DNA from: Chamaelirium japonicum
Lineage: Eukaryota; Streptophyta; Magnoliopsida; Liliales; Melanthiaceae
DNA length: 64,000 nucleotides
NCBI GenBank assembly: GCA_947650365.1
Contig: OX393552.1
Span: 24,193,444 to 24,257,443, forward strand
Reading direction: 5' to 3'
Below are positions 25,100-36,363 of this stretch, piece after piece; position 1 is the stretch's first letter, and each line of letters starts with the position of its first letter. Both the position numbers and the translations under genes were made by a program. The notes beneath the pieces were generated by a model that saw nothing but the letters and a program-made list of their open reading frames with translations, was not told the DNA's origin and searched no databases.

Positions 25100-25916
25100 T
25101 TGTTGGAGACGACGGGGTAGTGCCGCTCCTCTTCTTCTCCGGGCTTTTGGGCTTGATCGGAGTCGAAGGCTTGTTGGAGACGACGGGGTAGTGCCGCTCC
25201 TCTTCTTCTCCGGGCTTTTGGGCTTGATCGGAGTCGAAGCTTGTTGGAGACGACGGGGTAGTGCCGCTCCTCTTCTTCTCCGGGCTTTTGGGCTTGATCG
25301 GAGTCGAAGCTTGTTGGAGACGACGGGGTAGTACCGCTCCTCTTCTTCTCCGGGCTTTTGGGCTTGATCGGAGTCGAAGCTTGTTGGAGACGACGGGGTA
25401 GTGCCGCTCCTCTTCTTCTCCGGGCTTTTGGGCTTGATCGGAGTCGAAGCTTGTTGGAGACGACGGGGTAGTGCCGCTCCTCTTCTTCTCCGGGCTTTTG
25501 GGCTTGATCGGAGTCGAAGCTTGTTGGAGACGACGGGGTAGTGCCGCTCCTCTTCTTCTCCGGGCTTTTGGGCTTGATCGGAGTCGAAGCTTGTTGGAGA
25601 CGACGGGGTAGTGCCGCTCCTCTTCTTCTCCGGGCTTTTGGGCTTGATCGGAGTCGAAGCTTGTTGGAGACGACGGGGTAGTGCCGCTCCTCTTCTTCTC
25701 CGGGCTTTTGGGCTTGATCGGAGTCGAAGCTTGTTGGAGACGACGGGGTAGTGCCGCTCCTCTTCTTCTCCGGGCTTTTGGGCTTGATCGGAGTCGAAGC
25801 TTGTTGGAGACGACGGGGTAGTGCCGCTCCTCTTCTTCTCCGGGCTTTTGGGCTTGATCGGAGTTGAAGCTTGTTGGAAACGACGGGGTAGTGCCGCTCC
25901 TCTTCTTCTCCGGCCT
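25100..25916 (-). repeat. 70-bp tandem minisatellite (about 12 copies), open in all three minus frames
   Basis: Copies begin at 25100, 25171, then every 70 bp to 25871 (unit starts TTGTTGGAGACGACGGGG on the + strand). Most internal copies are identical; variants are one G>A near 25333 and changes in the last copy. 70 is not a multiple of 3, so each minus-strand frame passes through all three phases and all stay open: ORFs span 24712-26016, 24980-26146 and 25026-26006. Products would be Arg/Lys/Pro/Ser-rich with a 70-residue period. No known domain was recognised; it is listed as repeat, not gene. Confidence 0.93.
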
Positions 25917-26167
25917 TTGCTTCTGGCGTCTTCGGAGTCGAAGGGTTCTTCTTCTCCGAGCTTTCTTCTTCGTGCACGGAGTCGAAGGGATGATCTTCGT
26001 GTGCAAGGGCCTTCACATTGATGAGGACTTTCAGTAAGCCGATCCCTCGGGACAGGCTTGACTGTGCCTCGTGAAGCCTTGGGTCGATGAAGAAGCGTCT
26101 CCTCTTCTGCAGAGCTCTGGCGTTTCGTCTTTAATTTTCCGACCATTTTTTCCTTCCCCCACCCCCT

Positions 26168-26177
26168 CTATTTATAG
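26168..26177 (-). promoter_or_regulatory. TATA box of the solo LTR
   Basis: Minus-strand CTATAAATAG, the plant consensus. The predicted RNA start lies about 30 nt downstream, near 26145. Confidence 0.6.
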
Positions 26178-26439
26178 GCAAAGAGGTGGGGAGAGAGATA
26201 TGGGAACTTTTTAATTTTAAATCCCTTTTGTATCTCTCTCATAATTACCCGGATTATATTCATCCATTGATGAAGGGAATAACATTTAGTTGTTTTCCTT
26301 TTCTGGCGGGTGCAATTATGGCTGGATTTTGCGCACGAAATCGATGGCGATCGGGCGCTTCGTCTTGTGCGTCGGATCGAGGGATCGGCGCAGATCCGCG
26401 TGTGTGCAGACGTCATACGCTACCTCCCCCCGCGCATGG

Positions 26440-26568
26440 CGGTATTTTTTCCTTTTCTTTCTTTTCTTTCCTTTTCTTTTCTTTCCTTTTTCTTTTCTTT
26501 CCTTTCTTTTCTTTCCTTTTTCTTTTCTTTCTTTTTTTCTTTTCTTTCTTTTTTCTTCCCTTTCCTTG
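26440..26568. repeat. pyrimidine tract (TTTTC/CTTTT)n in the LTR
   Basis: About 130 bp of almost pure T/C on the + strand. The apparent ORFs over it are compositional. Confidence 0.9.
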
Positions 26569-26835
26569 CAGGGCCGGCCGGCCCCTCCATGGGGTTCGGT
26601 CCCCACTAGGGCCGGCCCTATAGGGTTCGGACCCTAGTAGGGGCCGGCCCTTCTTGGGGCGGGGTCCGAGTCCGTGTTGGCGCGCGCGAGTCGGGTCCGC
26701 GTGTCGGGTTTGCATCCACGTCGGCGCGAGCGAGTTGGGTCCGCGTGTCGGGTTTGCATCCGCGTCGGCACACGTAAGTCGGGTTCGGGTCCGACGAAAT
26801 TCGTGTGTCTACAGACGCGTTTAATAAACATAGGT

Positions 26836-27296
26836 ATAAGGGCAAAACACCCAACCCGAACCCGACCCGTTTAAAAAACGGGTCAAAAACTTAAACCCAA
26901 ACCCGACCCGCCTAATAAACGGGTTGACCTGACCCGTTTAACCCGTTTACTAAACGGGTCGGGTCGTGTCGGGTCGGGTTGGCTCGGGTTGGATCAATAG
27001 AACCCATGTAAACTTGCCGGGTTGGGTCAAGACAAGTCTGATTGGGCCAGGTTTGATCGGGTTGGTTCGGGTTGGCTTGAGTCGGGTCGAGTTGGGTTGA
27101 CATGACCCATTTGGTAAACGGCTCAAGTCGGGTCAATCGGGTTATAAGTACAAACCCGAAGCCGACCTATTAAATAAACGGGTCAATCGGGTCGACCCGT
27201 TTATGACCCGAACCCGTTTAGACCAAACCCAAACCCGCTAACTTCGGGTCGGGTTCGGGTCGGGTTGGCGGGTCGGGTCAAGGATTGCCACCCCTA
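26836..27296. mobile_element. hAT-type MITE (TAGGGGTGGCAA family), copy 4
   Basis: The interior is AACCCGACCCG / CGGGTCGGGT repeats and the right end is GGATTGCCACCCCTA. The left end is degenerate (near ATAAGGGCAAAACACCC). No clean TSD was found. Confidence 0.7.
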
Positions 27297-27423
27297 CCTC
27301 CAGCCGCCCAACTAGTGCTACCCCATGTCCACTACTGCATGTGTGTATGTGAGTTGAGAGTGTGTTGTGAGATGAGAGTATACGTGGGTGGGTGTGTGAG
27401 TGTGTGCAAGCGTACTTTGACCC

Positions 27424-27730
27424 TCGCGATCCCTCGACTCCTCTTTTATCTCTCTCACTATCTACATATCTCCCCCCTTCAATTTATCTATAGAGTTTCC
27501 TCCATTATTCATCATAAAAATAAAAAAATATAAATAAAAAGGAAGGATGATAAAACATAGAGGTTCTTAACTTATATATGAGATTTAAACCCAAAACACT
27601 AAATTTATGAACTATTGAACTCGGTCGAAAACTGTTATCGAACTGAACTAAACCAAGGTGTGGCGATGCCCCTTGCATGAACCTTGAACTGTGAAATGAG
27701 GTGTGACATTGCCCCTCAGATAAATTGGAA
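27424..27730 (+). repeat. direct repeat, right copy
   Basis: Partner of 23717-24046; identity is moderate. Confidence 0.6.
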
Positions 27731-29050
27731 GCCAAACACATACAAGAACTATTTATATGGTATGGAAAATCACTACCCCAGCTAACGTAAGCTCCAACAG
27801 AATTATATCACTTGAACATCACTAGGCTAAACAAATTATAGTTATTTTAAGGATAAATGGAATTATGTTTCTTTACTTATGCATTATGTTCAGTTCATAT
27901 ATGATAGAACTATGCACCTACTGTTTGCAAGCTTGTTAAGATATCTTATGGGATATGTTCTATTAACCAATGTCTCTGTCAGTATAATATGTGATATATT
28001 TAAAGTTATTATGATTTGTTTAGTGTGGTGCTTGTGAACTTACAAAATCGCAAGATTTCTGAGGTTTTTTTTTTTTGTAAAATACCTTAGGTCGCAAAGA
28101 AGAAGCTAGTACTCAGATGAAATACTTGTAGCAAGAGTTTAACTTCATATGGCCGATGAATCATCAAAATTATTATTGTTCATTATTGTAAATATGCATT
28201 ATTTAAATATCGATCTAATTTTAGATATTGCAGCATATATTGAATATTAGTCTTGATTTGTACTGGTTTATCTACATATAAATCTTTTTTTTTTTCATTT
28301 TCCTTTCTCTTTCCCCAAACCCCCAATCACAGTCCATAGTTCGGGCCTGCTCGGATGTATTTTCCAGGTGGTCCGAGATGCGGGGCGTGACAGTCCAGGA
28401 ATTAACCCTCCTCAGATGTGATGTCGATGGGTTCCTAAAAAAAAGCGTTGCTTAAAGTAGAAATGTTCTATGGGCTCATGTTCGATATTAAGTCTAGCGC
28501 CTACTTGATTATTAAGTTTGCATGTTGTATATTGAGAAAAGAGTTAGATAAGTTTGGTATCAAAAGCCTCCCTACTAAGCAATGATCGATCAAGTTACCT
28601 GATTAAGTTCACTGAGCACACACCCCTCTTGATATTTGCAGGTGAAATCTCATAAAGCAACCACTAAAGCAGTTAAGCTGAAGTGTTGAAGTCCAAGACA
28701 CTCGAGCGTATCCATGTATAGCACACCCAACCAAATTTTAAGAATACTTGTATTAATCACACCAATGTATTCCATTGCTGTAATTTTGAAATATATATGA
28801 GTTTCAATCTCGTAGTTTGAAATCATATGTAAGCCAATGTAAATAAATGGGATACATATTGTTTCCAGTAACCTTACTCATTATTCTCCTCCTTAATCAC
28901 ACTTGGTTCTCAGGGAGCCACGGTGCAACGTACCCTACGGGGCTATGACTGAAGTACCTGAATCTCACATATCTTTAGAAGGAAAAATCTAGCGATTATT
29001 GACTCACGACTAAAACAAAGAATCTATAAACTTCTATCTTTTTGATCTGC
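27731..29050. other. intergenic, nothing recognised
   Basis: AT-rich. Apart from the 28330-28400 fragment shared with 24000-24045, no element or gene is visible. Confidence 0.4.
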
Positions 29051-29858
29051 TTCCTGTGGGTGATGATCTTCTACCGTCTGAATACTCCACCCAACAATCA
29101 ATTGATTCGACTTTGACTTTGACTAATTGAATTAAGCGTTGACGTAATGTAGAGTAGACAGTAGAAGGTAGAGGGTAAAGAGTAGGCAAGGACGTGATAT
29201 CGAATTTTGGCCGAAGGTTACGTTTCTATGCGGTAAGATGCAACCTTAATCCACTATCTAAAAAATGTGGAGTTACCTCGACATGTTGAGCGTAACTTGT
29301 ACAAGCAATCAGAGTAGAGAAAGGGAATGAAATAGAAGATGCATTCTTGGCGAGTGGTTGCCAGAAACCTATCCGTTCATCGTAAAGAAGGAGAACGATT
29401 CTGAAAATGAAAATATAGTTTTTTAGAGAGAAAATCTAATCTGGAATATGTGTCGGACCTACTATTTATAGAGAAATCTCTATAAATAATAGGTTCGATA
29501 CATATTCCAAATCAGAATTTATCTCTAAAAAACCAAATTAAAATTGTAGCTACCGTGTCCTGTGGCACTTTCACAGAGGCGGGCTACCAAGACCCGGGTT
29601 GTCTTCATGGGTCCCTGGGGGGTTGCAAGGCCTTGAGATGACCAATCGGTCCCCATGCAGGGCCAGGGGGTCCCATTGTCATTGAAGTGGGCCCTAGGTA
29701 AGGTTGGCAGGCTCCATTGTCGTTGTCGTGGGGCCCAAGCAAGGTTGGCAGGTCCCACTGCAGCTGTCGTGGGCCCCAGGTAGGGCTGTCGTGCCCCATT
29801 GTCGTCGTTGTGGGCCCAGGTAGGCCGGGAATGCTTTAGCCAAATTTTGCACCCACAC
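29051..29858 (-). mobile_element. degenerate LTR, copy 1 of 3 (TGTGGGTGCAAA start)
   Basis: The minus strand starts TGTGGGTGCAAAATTTGGC at 29858. A CTATAAATAG-type TATA lies inside a hairpin (29432-29533), followed by a leader resembling the other two copies (TTTGGCC...TACGT.TC.ATGC.GTAAG on the + strand near 29200 and 31780). A GTGGGCCC-rich U3 repeat lies at 29640-29830. The right limit is clear; the left is approximate. Confidence 0.5.
29432..29533. repeat. TATA-containing hairpin
   Basis: Near-perfect inverted repeat of about 45 bp arms centred at AGAGAAATCTCT, carrying CTATTTATAG on one arm and CTATAAATAATAG on the other, so TATA-like motifs face both ways. Confidence 0.8.
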
Positions 29859-30051
29859 TTATTTTTTGTGCTTTCTCCTCTTGCTATCTTGAATGTTAGC
29901 AAATGTTTTATTACAAAAATTGTTGGATAAGCCTACTTTGTAAAGATCACACACTTGAAAATTATAAATTAATAGATTTATTTTTGGGTGTTGCTATTTG
30001 CACCCACAAAATTACTAGGGCCCCTAATCTTGTGCATAATCACAAGCCCAT

Positions 30052-30068
30052 CCCCCCCCCCCCCCCCC
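30052..30068. repeat. C homopolymer
   Basis: 17 consecutive C. Confidence 0.9.
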
Positions 30069-30599
30069 TCTTTCATTTTTTTTAGTTGGCCTACTATTTT
30101 TATAGGGAACCCTACATGAGCATTCACCTTCCCCTCCCCGCTCCAGCCGCCATCACCGCCATGTACACCCTCCTCTCCCTCTCCTCCTCCTTCCTCCTAG
30201 TCCTCCTCACGTCTCCAGGAATGAGGAGGAAGACAGAGATAGGAGGGGGAAGAGGAGGAAGCAGAAGAAAGGGGAGGAAGATGAGGCTACCCGATGATAG
30301 TGGAGGTGGTCGCATCCTCATCGATATGCCTGGGAGGTCTTGGGGACACATCTGGCATTAAGATTTTTATAAGTTGGGGGCACTAGCAATTTTGTGGGGT
30401 GCAAATAGTGACACCTTATTTTTTTCAACTATTAATATTTTTTTATTAGTATGGCACCATCAAACGGATACCTGCAAAACCCACCAGGTGGTTGTGGATA
30501 CTGGAATTCTATCTTGACGATTGGGCTCATCGGCCCAATAGCCTAGAACCTAGAAGCCTGCGGCCCACGACTAAGGCCTTCAGCCCAGAGTCAAATATT

Positions 30600-31576
30600 T
30601 CTTCCCTAAGATATTCAAAACCTAGGAGATCTCGGGTGTAAAAAGAACAAACACAAAATCAAGGGATCATATAAATATCACCAAAACTCCTTTACTTCTA
30701 AGGGAGAGACTATCACTCCCATGTCGAGTCACTAACGAAAAATTCATAAACATATAGAAAGAAGCCACCACCCACAACCCAAGTGATGCAATCGTATATC
30801 TCCTCTCAAATTCATAAAATTGATGCCTTGAGCGTTGGAGGCTCGACGCCGAAAGAACCAAATCTTGGTTTTGTGGGGGAAAATCTTCGTGCCGACCCGA
30901 AGACTTCGCCGCACCAGTCAATTGAAGGTTCGAGTCGAAGATCGTTGTTCGATCTATTGATTGAAGTTGATGCTTTCAATAAGCAAGCAGATAGGATATG
31001 CAATCAGAGAGTTGACGCGAGAGATGTGATCTCGGAGTTCAGCCGAAGCCTATGTCTCCGTGCTATAGGGAGCAACCCGAATTCACTAACACTTGTATTG
31101 AAGTGATCTCGACAGGCCGAGTATCACTGAAACCCTTTTGATCTCTTCAAAGACAAGAAGAAGATCAAAGAGAGGAAGTGAGGGGATGGAAACTGAAATC
31201 CAGAGCTCTGGTTTCTGAAAATCAGATCTCAGAAGTGGAAATCGGATCCATTTACATTCGAAGGACTGCTATTTATAGAATTCTCTGGTGGCAAATGGCG
31301 GTTTCTGCTGTTGTATCTGGGGATCCTCCAGGTAAAGCTGGTGGGTCCCGCTATCGTCTCCCAGGAGATTTCCAGGCTCTTGGGCCCACCAGGCAGGGCC
31401 GGTGGGTCCTACGATAGTCTTCGGGGGCCCACCAGGCAGGGCCGGTAGGTCCCGCTGTAGTCTTCGGGGGCCCACCAGGCAGGGCCGGTGGGTCCCGCTG
31501 TAGTCTTCGGGGGCCCACCAGGCAGGGCTGGTGGGTCCCGCTGTTTGCAGACTTCTTGCCAAAATTTGCACCCACA
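30600..31576 (-). mobile_element. degenerate LTR, copy 2 of 3
   Basis: The minus strand starts TGTGGGTGCAAATTTTGGC at about 31576. The TATA box is CTATAAATAG at 31281-31272. U3 contains four tandem copies of a roughly 54-bp GGGCCCACCAGGCAGGGC unit (31380-31545). The leader pieces match copies 1 and 3. The left end is uncertain. Confidence 0.5.
31380..31545. repeat. tandem repeat, unit about 54 bp
   Basis: GGGCCCACCAGGCAGGGCCGGT with GTCCCGCTGTAGTCTTCGG, about three to four copies, within the U3 of the degenerate LTR. Confidence 0.75.
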
Positions 31577-31639
31577 GGTTTGTTCGAGGTTCTTTTGTAG
31601 ATTCATCGGTAGATCATCGTCAATACCGAAGCTTCGCTG

Positions 31640-32399
31640 ATCCTTGAACCTACTGTGGGGGATCTTTTCCATCACTCGATCCCTCTAATAATCAATTGAT
31701 TAAATTTGAGTTAGTTAAAGAGTTATAGGTTAAGAGAGTAGAGAGATAGGAGAATTGACCCATAGATTTGTTGTCGAAGTTTGGCCATAACCTACGTCTC
31801 CATGCAGTAAGTCGCAATCTTGAATTCATTATTTTTCGAATGAGTAGAGCTACTCCTCTACAGCCCGAGGAGGGGCTTGTACAGAGAAGTGGGAGAGAAG
31901 TAGAAGGTCGAGGAATGAGACGTGGTATCACATATGACTAGCATGGACGCAGAGCTTTGCTACTCCACGCGAGATTGCAGATGCTTAAACTGACAAAAAG
32001 TCCCCCTGCTATTGTTTTGAGGTGTATTTATAGGTGCTACATTCTTGTAAATGTTGGATCTGACTTGTCGTTCTATGATTGATCCATGTGACTGACATCC
32101 TGCGGTTGGTCACATGTGAGCTTTTGAATGGGCCACGAGCTGTCCTTGTGAGCCTTCTGCGGTACATGCCTCTGCTGGTTTGCAGGCAGGCCACGAGCTC
32201 TCCTCATGGGACTTAGAGACGTGAGCCTTTGCTGGCCTGTTGGGGGGGCTCGAGTTGTCTTTGTGGGTCTCTGTTGGCCTATTAACTGGCCACGAGCTGT
32301 TCTCATGGGCCTATAAAGATGTGGGCCTTTGCTAGCTTGCTTTTTTGGTGGGTTGTGTATGTGGGCTGGCTTAATTAGTCATTTTGTTTTGCACCCACA
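31640..32399 (-). mobile_element. degenerate LTR, copy 3 of 3
   Basis: The minus strand begins TGTGGGTGCAAAACAAA near 32399. The TATA-like CTATAAATACACC is near 32033-32021. The leader aligns with copies 1 and 2. U3 carries repeated GCCACGAGCT segments (32135, 32191, 32290). The ends are approximate. Confidence 0.5.
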
Positions 32400-32507
32400 C
32401 CTATCGTTGCCATTATAAGAAAACACTTATAGTCACCATTCCTCTATATATAACTGTCTAAAGCCATGTCATGACAACTTTTTCTTGGCGGCTTGGTTGG
32501 CGGGGTA

Positions 32508-34630
32508 TGTTAGGATTGATGTGTTGTAAGCTTGTAAAACTTTATGTTTTGGTCTAATAAATAAAGATTGATAGTTATTATATGAGATGTATATAGGTGC
32601 GTAACATAGTTACGTGTTCTTTTAAGAACAGAGAGCCATGGTTATATGGTAGTCCACTGAGTTGAAGACTGAGTGGATTGGTCCCATATAACCTAAATCA
32701 GTTCGCAGCTATGATCAAGTTGGTCGCCTCATCATGATAAGCTGTTGGGGATGACAGTCCATGGGAAGTCTTCACCAAGGTCATCACCAGGCATAGTGTC
32801 TGTGGCTGAATAGAACTAACACGGTGTACAGATCAGTGAGCAGACACTAGTACACTAAGCCGTGTTTCTGCTTAGGGTAAAACGATCCTAAACCCTGAGG
32901 AACCACGTATGATGGACTAACCAGTTGCGTGATGCTTTGGGGCACCAATGTGTGAAGATCTGTATGCAGTGTTCCAAAATCACGGTGTACTGGGTTACCC
33001 GGCTGGCGTTGCATTAGCGTGTCACTCCTGTAGGCCATCCACACACCTGAAGGGAGGTATGTTCCTTGGTGTGACTTACACTGTACCAAACCCAGGCCTG
33101 GTGGTCATCAGTTTGACTATTGACCGGGTTCGATTACTCGACGGGGTAATCAGAGGTACGATGTATAGATCAACCTGGAAGGAGCCAAGTCATATGATCA
33201 TTCAAGTCTGACGGTAGTCTTCACCGCTCGAAATGAATCATAGCATCAAGTGGAGGGACAGCGAGTTTACCACTACTAAGCGAAAAGTAGGGGTATGATG
33301 GAGAACATAGTAAGTCCGTGTGAATTGGAGTACAACCTACATCGCACTCTGGGTGGCCATGCAGGTTAACTCAAGCTCAAAGTATTGATGGTTCACTCGG
33401 GTAGTGTGTCGATCGAGCTTGAGTTGGAAGCCATGAACCCCGGTCCCTGATTGTTCCACCTTATCAACATTATGTACGGTTCTTGAACCATCTCCTCGGA
33501 ACACCATTAGCAGTAAGAGGAAGAAAGAAGTCTACGCTCCGTGTGTGCTTAGCACTAGAGCACGGTGGATGCGTAACTACATGCGAATACTAAGGGGGTA
33601 AGCCCGAGACTAGTATAAAGGCGCAGATAGTAATCCCTAGCTATAAGTGAACTTCGCTGCATAGGTGCGATGCACGGGGGTATATTGTGAGTTGACTACT
33701 TGACTTTGCTAGAGGCACCCTCCGGTGGCCTCAATTAATAGTAAGGTAACTAGTAAAGATCACTTAAGTAGTGGCCGCTAGGTCTCGCACACTAGAAATG
33801 GTCAAATTGAGGCGTCAGGACGTTTTGGTAAAAACTCACTCTGCCGGACCTCACTTGTGGCCGACCCTAGCAGTGAGAGACCATGCTAGGGCCGGCCCTA
33901 TATTGTAGGGATGAAAATCCCCCATCAATTGGACCGGCCATAGGGATAGGGATAGGGTTTTGAATTGGTCAAAACAAGCCCTAAAAGTGCGGAAAACAGA
34001 TAAATACAATGAGAGATAAAATAGTGATTTTGGGGAGATAATTGTGGGAGGTTCTTATCCCCTTGGATCATTATCCAAGGGGGTAGGCCAGCCCTATATA
34101 GGGAGCCTTATGGGGCTGGCCATGGTGTTGCAAAAACCGAACCCCCTCCCTCTCTCATCTCCCTAGATCTCTCTCTACTTTCCCGCTTGCAACTTCGTCT
34201 TCCTTGCGTGAAGTTTCGTAGAAGAAGAAGGGTCATTCTTCGGAGGCACTCAGAGATCCGAGAGCGATGTTCCGTGCATCGTGTAAGATCGGGTGAACAA
34301 GAAGGCATCATCTCCATTCATACCATCGGCTTCTTCACGAATGATCTTCCGTCTCCATCGACAAAGAAGACAATTCTCCGAGGTTAAAAGATCCGCACGA
34401 AGGTATGAATAATCTAACACGTAGATCTAGCGAGCTTTATGATTTGCATGCATGCTAGATAATCATTACGCTAGATTACCGTTAGGGTGTTCGATTCACG
34501 TGCATACACATGTACACATATGTAGATTAGTTTCAATGAAAGTTTAAATCATGTAACGTGCACCATGAACGGTCTTTCGACCGCCAAATCGTTTTCGCTG
34601 TGAACCTCTACCATGGGATTATTCCTAATA
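32508..34630 (+). repeat. 5' LTR of the older copia element
   Basis: 2123 bp, long for a copia element. Its end has mutated to CCTAATA from CCCAACA. Confidence 0.9.
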
Positions 34631-36363
34631 ATTGGTATCAGAGCCGTATTAGTGGTGTGTGTTTCATGATTTTTTATGAAATCATCATGTGTGCGCATGA
34701 TGAACACGTGAGATCATCGGGGGTCTTACGCTTAGATCATGCATATGTATAAATTGTGCTTGTTCTATGAATCGTTCTTGCAGGGCGCCACTATAAAATC
34801 TAGATCTATATATTGTACTTGCTACCGAGGGTTGGACCCCGAGTTAGCCATTGTCTGGATTTGCTCTCTATATGTGTGGATATGTTTTAGAGCCGTAGAT
34901 TGGGTGAGTGATGGGGGTTAACCATCCTCGGTTTCCATGACCCTTTTTCTTAGGCGTGTTTTCTTTTCTTTCTTATGTACGAGTGAGCACTTGCTCGAAA
35001 CGTACTAGACTTTTTCGGTTACAGATCGAGAAGAAAGATGTGCCAAAGAAATCCACCATCGGGAGCGTAAGCAGAACCCTGGAGGACGAAGACGATCCGA
35101 TAAAGTGTTCGCAAGCGTGACGGAGGAGCCAGACCAAGGGACCTTACGAAGAAAGCTAGAGGCTCGCGCTGTGCTAATTAGGTTCAGGGGTCGGACCCTG
35201 AACTTAATTCAGTTTTATGGTTGCTTTATTTATTAGTTCTTTATATTTCATATCGAACCCCGATGAGATAATATTATTATCAGTTTTCAGAGGGATGCCT
35301 TTCCCTTCCGGTCCAAGCGACTGTATGAGGATAAGATCCCGCTAGATGATGCCTATTATTTAGTTGACTTTTGATGTTAGTGGGATCCCATCATATATGG
35401 TTATACCACCATTAGGTCAACACCTGACTAGTCGGGTGTGCCTATTTAGCCAGCATCGAAACCTAAGATGAGATGGAGATCTTGAACATCAATTATCAAA
35501 TTTAAAAGTGAGGCGCCATGACTAGTGAGAGTCCTTTCCAGTGTGTCTGACTTTAGGCTAAGCTCCAGAGCATTAGCGTGATAGCCAAGTTCGCAGAGCA
35601 TCGATGTTCTCAGAATATGTAATGTGACCCTTGAATGGAGAAATCCACTTAAGGCAGGGACTATGATATTCCGAGAATGATTAATGCTAGGCGAAGGTCT
35701 TGAAGCGCTGGTGGGAGCACGGTGTGACCAGGGTCTAGTATATAGGAGGTCGCTACCTTTGCATTTGTATAAATTCATACTCGCAAAATAACCCTCAAAT
35801 TTAATCAGGGATGTAAGAGAGGACTTTTAGAGATCCTCTGGCCTCCACGGCTAATCATTTCGTGCTCGGGTGGGAGGGCATAACTCAATAACCCCTTCGG
35901 GTGTGAGCTGTGTTTTTCTATGCCAAGCTACTTAGTGATCTCCCTCGGGATATGGCGGTTACGGTGTCAAGTATTCAGGCTTTACTCACCCTCGTGGGGC
36001 CGTTAGAACTCCCGTGCCTTAATTGCCTAGGCTCGTGGGTAAGCATCCTAAGTACACGTGAGGTATTCGTTGCGAAGACAACGGTGATCACGTGGTACTA
36101 GCCAAAAGATAATCATGGTTCATCAAAGCCCTTAGTTGGCAGATTTGGATAGGGTCAAGGAAAAGACCCGTGTAAGCGGAAGACCTGCACACTGCCTCCT
36201 CGGACAGATGTAGCCAATTTCAAGATCTTACATACATGGTTAATTAATCCATAAAGATGGCTTCGCTTGAGGGTAGCGCTGACATATGGATATAATTAGC
36301 TTGTTTTAAAAATCCATAAAATAAGTTTTCATGCATTCTCATTATTTAATTTTTTATTTTTAG
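34631..36363 (+). other. long untranslated leader of the older copia element
   Basis: 1.7 kb between the PBS and the gag start, no credible ORF. Unusually long for copia, so it may contain unrecognised inserted sequence. Confidence 0.6.

Larger units (their letters stand above)
24052..26813 (-). mobile_element. solo LTR of a large LTR retrotransposon, minus orientation
   Basis: On the minus strand it starts TGTAGACACACGAATTTCG and ends CCGCGTCCACA. The 5-bp TSD GACGC flanks both sides (24047-24051, 26814-26818). No PBS, polypurine tract or coding region adjoins, so this is a 2762-bp solo LTR. A TATA box (CTATAAATAG, 26177-26168 on the minus strand) separates a U3 with a TTTTC-rich tract from a leader containing a 70-bp minisatellite. 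The TGTAGACAC start is common in plant Ty3/gypsy LTRs, but superfamily is not proven. Confidence 0.82.

Noticed and set aside
24712-26146. Protein-coding gene for a basic repetitive protein
   Set aside because: It is a minisatellite inside a solo LTR, equally open in three frames, without known domain; kept as a finding, not a gene.
26290-26637. Phe/Ser-rich ORFs on the + strand
   Set aside because: Produced by a TTTTC-type simple repeat.
24052-26813. CRISPR-like array at 25100-25916
   Set aside because: The units are contiguous 70-bp tandem copies without spacers, in a plant nuclear genome.
30052-30068. C17 run as a structured or regulatory element
   Set aside because: A homopolymer with no supporting context; could also be a sequencing artefact.
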